From: Proteromonas lacertae
Taxonomy: Eukaryota; Sar; Bigyra; Opalinata; Proteromonadidae
NCBI GenBank assembly: GCA_002245135.1
Contig: NGBS01000075.1
Location: 1 to 26,122 of the forward strand
Direction: 5' to 3'
Length of the DNA stretch: 26,122 nucleotides
In this document: positions 17,709-26,122 of the stretch, piece by piece
How the letters are laid out: each line of letters begins with the position of its first letter
Numbering within the stretch: position 1 is the first letter of the stretch
Made by a program: the position numbers and the translations under genes
Notes under the pieces: model-generated
What the model was told of the DNA's origin: nothing
Database searches by the model: none
The model's input: the letters and a program-made list of their open reading frames with translations, nothing else

Positions 17709-20700
17709 ATGATTTTGAAGTTTCTGTTGATTATCTTAACTTTCAGTATTTTTCACTATAATTTTCTCTAGGTTATGCTTTAACTGATGTATGTAACTTG
17801 GAAGGTAAAAATTTCGTTTGGACGATTAATGAAGAGATTAATCATCAACTTGAATGTGATTTTGAAATAATTAGCGTTGATTTTAGTCCAAGACTACCAA
17901 ATGGAATTATATTGACTTCTAGTTTTGAAATTAAAGGAATAGCTGATCAAGTTCAACCAGCGACTTCATACAAAGCTATTGTTAATGGCAAAATTGAAAA
18001 TAATTTCTCTATTACAGTAATTACTAATGAGAAAAGAAATTTGGCAATTGCTGTACCAACTGAGTATCACTCCTCATATCATTATGAATATAAATGGAAT
18101 GATCCAGAATCAGAAAATTGGGATATTATTAGTTTAAGTAGTAGTATTGAAATGGTTAAAACAACTCGTTTTATTCGATCAAAATTTACAATTGATAATC
18201 TTGTTGAAGGAAATACTCGTGCTAAATTAACAATTACATACAACTGTGGTATTATTCTATACATGAATGGAAAATTATTTTATAGAAAAAATATAGAAGG
18301 TGATGATATTGGTACATTACAATATGCTGATAAATCCACAAGATTTGTTAATCAAGTAATAACAATGTCTGGTCTTTATTTGAGACAAGGTACAAACTAT
18401 TTAGGAATAGAATTACATAAATATAAAAGTCAAAATAATGTAGAATTTACCATATCATCATTTATTCCTTTCTATGATGGAGAATGGTCTGTAGTTACTG
18501 GTGTTAGTGGTAGTATTGAAGCTGATAATGTAAAATGTCAAGTTAATGGAAATAATCTTCAATTTACAACTGCAAAAGATATGTTCGATATGATCTGTTC
18601 CTACATTTTATTCATTTGAAAATAATCTATTTACTTGTTTACCATCAAAATGTCCTGATGTAACAAATCTTACTTATATATTCCCTAAACATCAAGCAAA
18701 TACATTTTCATATATATTAACTTATGTTAATGCTGATACTGTCAAGTTTTCACCAAAGCATGTGAAAATATATGGTTCATTTGATAGTGAAAGTGATATT
18801 TGGTATGAAATATATGATATTCCTACTACTTCTAAAGCAACAGCTGTATCTGATCCAGAATCAAATAAACTCATGACTAATTTAAATGCTCTTATAGCGA
18901 GCTATGAAAAGGTAAAAATTAGTATAATGTCAATTAATCAATGTGAATCTTGTAATATCAAAATATCAGAATTGAGACTTCATTTTCGAGGAAATAGAGA
19001 TCCTTATAAATGTAATGCTGATGATTCAAAATCTCTTCCAGAATCAACTGTTGGTACGAGAGGTAATTATAAAGTTTGTAATAATGGTAAAATTGGTTAT
19101 ACATATTATGAATGTGAATTTCAATCTTCATTCAAATGGATTTATCATGAAGAAGACTGTAGAGATTATACAGAACATTTCAAATATAATAATAATAATG
19201 AATTAGAATTTGTAGTTAATTTGGAAAGTATATATGAAGTGATGGAAGGTAATTTTGACAGTGTTAGTTGGAACAACACAGATGATCATTTATTGTTAGA
19301 TGAAAGAAGTGGTAAAATAATAGGTTTATTTGATGCTAAGACTGATATATATATCTTATTAAAATTCCAGATATCTTCAATGAACAAAGAGATAGATGAA
19401 GTGATTCATATAAATGCAGATCATAAACGATTAGAATTTGATTATAAACAAAGAGAATTACATTTACATACGAATGTGAGAGTTGAAGTAAGAGCAAACA
19501 TATCAATGAATGGATTAAGAAGTATAAAATGTAATGAAATTGAATGTGATTTTGTTAGTTTAGATGAATCGAATGGTAATTTAATATTTACTCCTACAAG
19601 TGAAATGAAAAACTCAAATTATAAGATAATAATAACCGATTTAAATGCATTTACATACGAATTTGAATTTGATTTAAATGTGTATAATAATTATAATTCA
19701 AAGATTGAATATGAATATCCTCATTTAATATTCTACTATAAACATGAGATGAAATATGAAAAGCCTGTAATAGATGGTAGTTATGATAAATTTATGATAA
19801 GTCCTTCTTTACCTATAGGTTTATCGCTGAATGAATATAGTGGTGAGATAAGTGGTTCTGTATTAGTTGATGTAGTGACTAATCCATATAGAATCTCCAC
19901 AAATACTGGAAGTGGCAATGAGAAATCAATATATATAACGATTTCAATAAAGAAATCTTGTTTTGATATTGGTGATGGATTTGAGACAGTAGATGAAAAT
20001 ATGAAAAGTGTGAAAAGTTGTGATAATAGTGAAATTGGATATAAATACAAAGAATGTATATACAATGGTGAAAAAGACGAAATGGAATGGGGTGAAATTC
20101 ATGAAGAGCAATGTAGTTTAAGTTCAGATGATTATATATCTGTGTCTAGTTGGTATGTGAATGAAAACTATGAAAATGATTGGAATAATCCTCGAAATAT
20201 AAATTCAGTGAATGTAAATGATAATTGGAATAAAATAGACTTAAATGTTGACATATCAATGTCAAAGAAAAGAACAAAATATTTACGAAATGTATTTATG
20301 ATGAGTGACAAAATGAATAAAAAACGATTAGAAATGAAATTGAATTATAATTGTGGTATAATACTGTATATGAATGGAAAAATATTTTATCGTCGAAATA
20401 TTGATAAAGATGGAAATTTAGAATATGCTGCTCGAAATCATGAAAGACATGATCAAGAAATAACGATGCCAATCCATTATTTTCATAATGGATTAAATAC
20501 GTTAGGAGTAGAAATTCATAAATTGACAAATCAAGATTCTGTTAAATTTGGAATATCTTATTTAAAACCAAAAGCTACTAGTGGTTGGCAAAAGTATACT
20601 TTTGTGTTTGGGACAAAGAATTAAATATTTATCAAAATGGAGTTAAAGTAACTGATCTTGATAAAGTTTGCCTTAGTTATGATGGTTCTGAAGAAACTAC

Positions 20701-23700
20701 ATTTAGAAGTGACAATGTTCAATGTGTAAATGGCAAAATAGAGAAAGTGAATTTTGTATTTGAGAGTAGAGATTTAAGTGCAAATACATTTACTCGTTTT
20801 GGTTGGTCGAAAAAGTCAACCAATTATGATCCAAAAGATGTAAACTATTATGTAAAATACGACATAGATTCTGATGATAGTAATTGGATTCCATTAAATT
20901 CTTCTACAATATATTATCGTTTAATGGGAAGTTATGAACAATATCGAATGGAAGTATTATCAACAGTAGGTGATTGTAGTGGATCTAGTTGGCATATAGA
21001 ATGGGCTGAATTTCAAATGCTATTTATTCATGAGAATCCACAATATGCATGTAATACCAATAAATTATTATATCCAACATCTTTTGTAGGTGCTGAAATG
21101 GAAACAATTCCTTGTGGTGATGGTAAGATAGGATATGAATACTATAAATGTGAAGAAGAATTAAGAGAATGGCGATATCATAATGATCGATGTTTAGAAT
21201 ATAAAGAGCAAATAAAATATACAGAAAATAATGAATTGAATTTTATAATAGGAGTAGAAAGTATATATGAAGTGATGGAAGGTAATTTTGACAGTGTTAG
21301 TTGGAACAACACAGATGATCATTTATTGTTAGATGAAAGAAGTGGTAAAATAATAGGTTTATTTGATGCTAAGACTGATATATATATCTTATTAAAATTC
21401 CAGATATCTTCAATGAACAAAGAGATAGATGAAGTGATTCATATAAATGCAGATCATAAACGATTAGAATTTGATTATAAACAAAGAGAATTACATTTAC
21501 ATACGAATGTGAGAGTTGAAGTAAGAGCAAACATATCAATGAATGGATTAAGAAGTATAAAATGTAATGAAATTGAATGTGATTTTGTTAGTTTAGATGA
21601 ATCGAATGGTAATTTAATATTTACTCCTACAAGTGAAATGAAAAACTCAAATTATAAGATAATAATAACCGATTTAAATGCATTTACATACGAATTTGAA
21701 TTTGATTTAAATGTGTATAATAATTATAATTCAAAGATTGAATATGAATATCCTCATTTAATATTCTACTATAAACATGAGATGAAATATGAAAAGCCTG
21801 TAATAGATGGTAGTTATGATAAATTTATGATAAGTCCTTCTTTACCTATAGGTTTATCGCTGAATGAATATAGTGGTGAGATAAGTGGTTCTGTATTAGT
21901 TGATGTAGTGACTAATCCATATAGAATTTCCACAAATACTGGAAGTGGCAATGAGAAATCAATATATATAACGATTTCAATAAAGAAATCTTGTTTTGAT
22001 ATTGGTGATGGATTTGAGACAGTAGATGAAAATATGAAAAGTGTGAAAAGTTGTGATAATAGTGAAATTGGATATAAATACAAAGAATGTATATACAATG
22101 GTGAAAAAGACGAAATGGAATGGGGTGAAATTCATGAAGAGCAATGTAGTTTAAGTTCAGATGATTATATATCTGTGTCTAGTTGGTATGTGAATGAAAA
22201 CTATGAAAATGATTGGAATAATCCTCGAAATATAAATTCAGTGAATGTAAATGATAATTGGAATAAAATAGACTTAAATGTTGATATATCAATGTCAAAG
22301 AAAAGAACAAAATATTTACGAAATGTATTTATGATGAGTGACAAAATGAATAAAAAACGATTAGAAATGAAATTGAATTATAATTGTGGTATAATACTGT
22401 ATATGAATGGAAAGATATTTTATCGTCGAAATATTGATAAAGATGGAAATTTAGAATATGCTGCCTCGAAATCATGAAAGACATGATCAAGAAATAACAA
22501 TGCCAATCCATTATTTTCATAATGGATTAAATACGTTAGGAGTAGAAATTCATAAATTGACAAATCAAGATTCTGTTAAATTTGGAATATCTTATTTTAA
22601 AACCAAAAGCTACTAGTGGTTGGCAAAAAGTATACTTTTGTGTTTGGGACAAAGAATTAAATATTTATCAAAATGGAGTTAAAGTAACTGATTTGATAAA
22701 GTTTGCCTTAGTTATGATGGTTCTGAAGAAACTACATTTAGAAGTGACAATGTTCAATGTGTAAATGGCAAAATAGAGAAAGTGAATTTTGTATTTGAGA
22801 GTAGAGATTTAAGTGCAAATACATTTACTCGTTTTGGTTGGTCGAAAAAGTCAACCAATTATGATCCAAAAGATGTAAAACTATTATGTAAAATACGACA
22901 TAGATTCTGATGATAGTAATTGGATTCCATTAAATTCTTTCTACAATATATTATCGTTTAATGGGAAGTTATGAACAATATCGAATGGAAGTATTATCAA
23001 CAGTAGGTGATTGTAGTGGATCTAGTTTGGCATATAGAATGGGCTGAATTTCAAATGCTATTTATTCATGAGAATCCACAATATATGCATGTAATACCAA
23101 TAAATTATTATATCCAACATCTTTTGTAGGTGCTGAAATGGAAACAATTCCTTGTGGTGATGGTAAGATAGGATATGAATACTATAAATGTGAAGAAGAA
23201 TTAAGAGAATGGCGATATCATAATGATCGATGTTTAGAATATAAAGAGCAAATAAAATATACAGAAAATAATGAATTGAATTTATAATAGGAGTAGAAAG
23301 TATATATGAAGTGATGGAAGGTAATTTTGACAGTGTTAGTTGGAACAACACAGATGATCATTTATTGTTAGATGAAAGAAGTGGTAAAATAATAGGTTTA
23401 TTTGATGCTAAGACTGATATATATATCTTATTAAAATTCCAGATATCTTCAATGAACAAAGAGATAGATGAAGTGATTCATATAAATGCAGATCATAAAC
23501 GATTAGAATGATTATAAACAAAGAGAATTACATTTACATACGAATGTGAGAGTTGAAGTAAGAGCAAACATATCAATGAATGGATTAAGAAGTATAAAAT
23601 GTAATGAAATTGAATGTGATTTTGTTAGTTTAGATGAATCGAATGGTAATTTAATATTTACTCCTACAAGTGAAATGAAAAACTCAAATTATAAGATAAT

Positions 23701-26122
23701 AATAACCGATTTAAATGCATTTACATACGAATTTGAATTTGATTTAAATGTGTATAATAATTATAATTCAAAGATTGAATATGAATATCCTCATTTAATA
23801 TTCTACTATAAACATGAGATGAAATATGAAAAGCCTGTAATAGATGGTAGTTATGATAAATTTATGATAAGTCCTTCTTTACCTATAGGTTTATCGCTGA
23901 ATGAATATAGTGGTGAGATAAGTGGTTCTGTATTAGTTGATGTAGTGACTAATCCATATAGAATCTCCACAAATACTGGAAGTGGCAATGAGAAATCAAT
24001 ATATATAACGATTTCAATAAAGAAATCTTGTTTGATATTGGTGATGGATTTGAGACAGTAGATGAAAATATGAAAAGTGTGAAAAGTTGTGATAATAGTG
24101 AAATTGGATATAAATACAAAGAATGTATATACAATGGTGAAAAAGACGAAATGGAATGGGGTGAAATTCATGAAGAGCAATGTAGTTTAAGTTCAGATGA
24201 TTATATATCTGTGTCTAGTTGGTATGTGAATGAAAACTATGAAAATGATTGGAATAATCCTCGAAATATAAATTCAGTGAATGTAAATGATAATTGGAAT
24301 AAAATAGACTTAAATGTTGATATATCAATGTCAAAGAAAAGAACAAAATATTTACGAAATGTATTTATGATGAGTGACAAAATGAATAAAAAACGATTAG
24401 AAATGAAATTGAATTATAATTGTGGTATAATACTGTATATGAATGGAAAAATATTTTATCGTCGAAATATTGATAAAGATGGAAATTTAGAATATGCTGC
24501 TCGAAATCATGAAAGACATGATCAAGAAATAACAATGCCAATTATTTTCATAATGGATTAAATACGTTAGGAGTAGAAATTCATAAATTGACAAATCAAG
24601 ATTCTGTTAAATTTGGAATATCTTATTTAAAAACCAAAAGCTACTAGTGGTTGGCAAAAAGTATACTTTTGTGTTTGGGACAAAGAATTAAATATTTATC
24701 AAAATGGAGTTAAAGTAACTGATCTTGATAAAGTTTGCCTTAGTTATGATGGTTCTGAAGAAACTACATTTAGAAGTGACAATGTTCAATGTGTAAATGG
24801 CAAAATAGAGAAAGTGAATTTTGTATTTGAGAGTAGAGATTTAAGTGCAAATACATTTACTCGTTTTGGTTGTCGAAAAAGTCAACCAATTATGATCCAA
24901 AAGATGTAAACTATTATGTAAAATACGACATAGATTCTGATGATAGTAATTGGATTCCATTAAATTCTTCTACAATATATTATCGTTTAATGGGAAGTTA
25001 TGAACAATATCGAATGGAAGTATTATCAACAGTAGGTGATTGTAGTGGATCTAGTTGGCATATAGAATGGGCTGAATTTCAAATGCTATTTATTCATGAG
25101 AATCCACAATATGCATGTAATACAATAAATTATTATATCCAACATCTTTTGTAGGTGCTGAAATGGAAACAATTCCTTGTGGTGATGGTAAGATAGGATA
25201 TGAATACTATAAATGTGAAGAAGAATTAAGAGAATGGCGATATCATAATGATCGATGTTTAGAATATAAAGAGCAAATAAAAATATACAGAAAATAATGA
25301 ATTGAATTTTATAATAGGAGTAGAAAGTATATATGAAGTGATGGAAGGTAATTTTGACAGTGTTAGTTGGAACAATACAGATGATCATTTATTGTTAGAT
25401 GAAAGAAGTGGTAAAATAATAGGTTATTTGATGCTAAGACTGATATATATCTTATTAAAATTCCAGATATCTTCAATGAACAAAGAGATAGATGAAGTGA
25501 TTCATATAATAACTAGTATTTTATATGTGAAGAAAATAATGGATATTCAAAAACAGAATTTAACTCAACATCTTCGAAACAATGTAGCAATAATATGATA
25601 GGAAATATGTATCGAAAATGTGAAGGTGAAATAACAAATCCATCTTGGGAAGAGAGAATAATGAAGAATGTACATCAATCAAATACAAGAAAGAAAATAT
25701 ATTTTATGAAAATGAAAATATAACGATAACTCCTGTGATAGAAGGTAAACTGAAAAATGAAGAAATATCCTATTCAATAGAAACAGACAATGATGAAATT
25801 TCAATCAATTCTAAGAATGGAATAATAAAAGGTCTAATAAAGAGAATAAAGAGTTGATTGTGAAAATAAAAATAGAATATAAAAATCAAAAATATCTGAC
25901 TCAATAAATATAAAAATATTAAAAACAATATTCGAAATAAATCCATCTGAATATGAATACACAATCTATGAGAATGTAAAAACATCATCAATCACAACAA
26001 ATCGTAAAATTTCGGAATATTCAATATCTCCAGAATTAATATCTGAATTAAAACTAAATACAAGTGATGGTTCAATTGAGGAATAATAAAAAAACTAGTA
26101 AATGGAAAAGAATATACAATAA
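17709..26122 (+). CDS. giant secreted/surface protein with He_PIG Ig-like and Cys-rich modules (partial, frame-broken)
   Basis: Exon 1 (17709-17745) encodes a signal peptide MILKFLLIILTFS. A 26-nt intron follows, then continuous protein from 17772 to the window edge, over 2,700 codons. The modules alternate. He_PIG-type Ig repeats: SPRLPNGIILTSSFEIKG and SPSLPIGLSLNEYSGEISG. A beta-sandwich contains NYNCGIILYMNGKIFYRRNI. A second beta-rich domain holds KVYFCVWDKELNIYQNG. A Cys-rich linker has the pattern C-x-n-C-GxGKIGYxYYKCE-x-n-C. No membrane anchor is reached. It probably acts outside the cell in adhesion or as a coat. Frame breaks: one near 18,580, a lost A in the run at 20590-20593, then some 15-20 small indels from 22464 on, and more after 25,510. 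The repeat comparison suggests most late ones are sequence errors. Confidence 0.75.
17772..19224 (+). repeat. diverged founder unit of the surface-protein repeat
   Basis: The same module order as the later units, recognisable only in protein: TYNCGIILYMNGKLFYRKNI here against NYNCGIILYMNGKIFYRRNI later, and CNNGKIGYTYYECE against CGDGKIGYEYYKCE. High DNA identity with later units begins abruptly at about 19225. Confidence 0.7.
19225..21257 (+). repeat. 2,033-bp tandem repeat, unit 1
   Basis: Starts at GAAAGTATATATGAAGTGAT and holds two Ig-like segments, a Cys linker, a beta-sandwich, a second beta-rich domain and another Cys linker, about 678 residues. The next unit begins 2,033 bp later, a multiple of three plus two, because of the missing A at 20590-20593; 2,034 would keep the frame. 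Confidence 0.9.
21258..23296 (+). repeat. 2.04-kb tandem repeat, unit 2
   Basis: Nearly identical to unit 1 with a handful of substitutions (for example agaatTtcc for agaatCtcc). Its first 1.2 kb is frame-clean. Its last 0.8 kb carries about eight small indels, among them an extra C at 22464 and an extra T near 22938 and 23026. Confidence 0.9.
23297..25323 (+). repeat. 2.03-kb tandem repeat, unit 3
   Basis: The same content as unit 2, with small indels at about 23508, 24031, 24541 (4 nt), 24870, 25122 and 25279 and almost no substitutions. Confidence 0.9.
25324..25509 (+). repeat. 2.03-kb tandem repeat, truncated unit 4
   Basis: Matches the first 185 bp of the unit and then diverges sharply after GTGATTCATATAA into a different Cys-rich linker and a further Ig-like stretch (NISINSKNGIIKG-like), so the array ends here while the gene continues. 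Confidence 0.85.

Noticed and set aside
19225-25509. CRISPR or satellite array
   Set aside because: The unit is 2 kb, fully coding in one frame and part of a protein; no short repeats with spacers are present.
19781-25991. Minus-strand frames recurring about every 2.03 kb (for example 19781-20065, 21814-22098)
   Set aside because: Identical shadows of the tandem repeat; they recur only because the unit does.
1-26122. tRNA, rRNA or snRNA genes
   Set aside because: No cloverleaf, T-loop box or ribosomal signature was seen on either strand; the G+C-rich patch at 9333-9372 lacks tRNA boxes.

Overview
The window looks like nuclear DNA of an A+T-rich, free-living or anaerobic unicellular eukaryote that uses the standard genetic code (TAA, TAG and TGA all end frames). 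Genes are packed 70-125 bp apart. The introns I could place are tiny, 26-60 nt, and nearly all begin GTAT and all end TAG. Eukaryote-only genes (SMAP-type ArfGAP, MCM9, a Cache-7TM-RGS receptor) exclude bacteria. I cannot name the lineage; small introns, Ig-like surface proteins and capsid-bearing elements occur together in several protist groups.

Layout. 1-63: tail of a gene entering from the left. 64-1675: plus-strand open frames of unknown function. 1734-5879, minus strand: a Polinton/Maverick-like (or polinton-like virus) capsid block with penton-like minor capsid protein, double-jelly-roll major capsid protein, A32-type packaging ATPase and one further gene region that looks broken. No integrase or DNA polymerase is visible, so the element is incomplete here. 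5988-6986: two small plus-strand genes of unknown role. 7132-9139: a host-like gene with two 27-nt introns, cut by a 922-bp hairpin transposon (7402-8323) flanked by a 6-bp target duplication GTTGAT. 9140-9587: convergent intergenic DNA with a heat-shock-element-like motif and a small G+C-rich island.

9588-12475 (minus): a receptor with signal peptide, extracellular Cache domain, Ig-like domain, seven membrane helices and cytoplasmic RGS domain. 12590-14392 (minus): a SMAP-like ArfGAP with acidic/basic repeats and a Met/Gly/Gln-rich tail. 14515-17636 (plus): a complete MCM9 helicase gene in 11 exons, divergent from the ArfGAP across about 120 bp. 17709 to the end: a very large secreted or surface protein built of Ig-like (He_PIG-type), beta-sandwich and Cys-rich modules, containing a near-identical 2.03-kb tandem repeat. 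From about 22,460 onward the repeat copies differ almost only by small indels, which looks more like uncorrected long-read consensus near a contig end than true decay.

The genes do not form one pathway. The receptor and ArfGAP belong to G-protein and membrane-traffic signalling, MCM9 to DNA repair, the large protein to the cell surface. The mobile DNA (capsid element and hairpin transposon) lies in the left third, while the right two thirds is ordinary, tightly packed host sequence.
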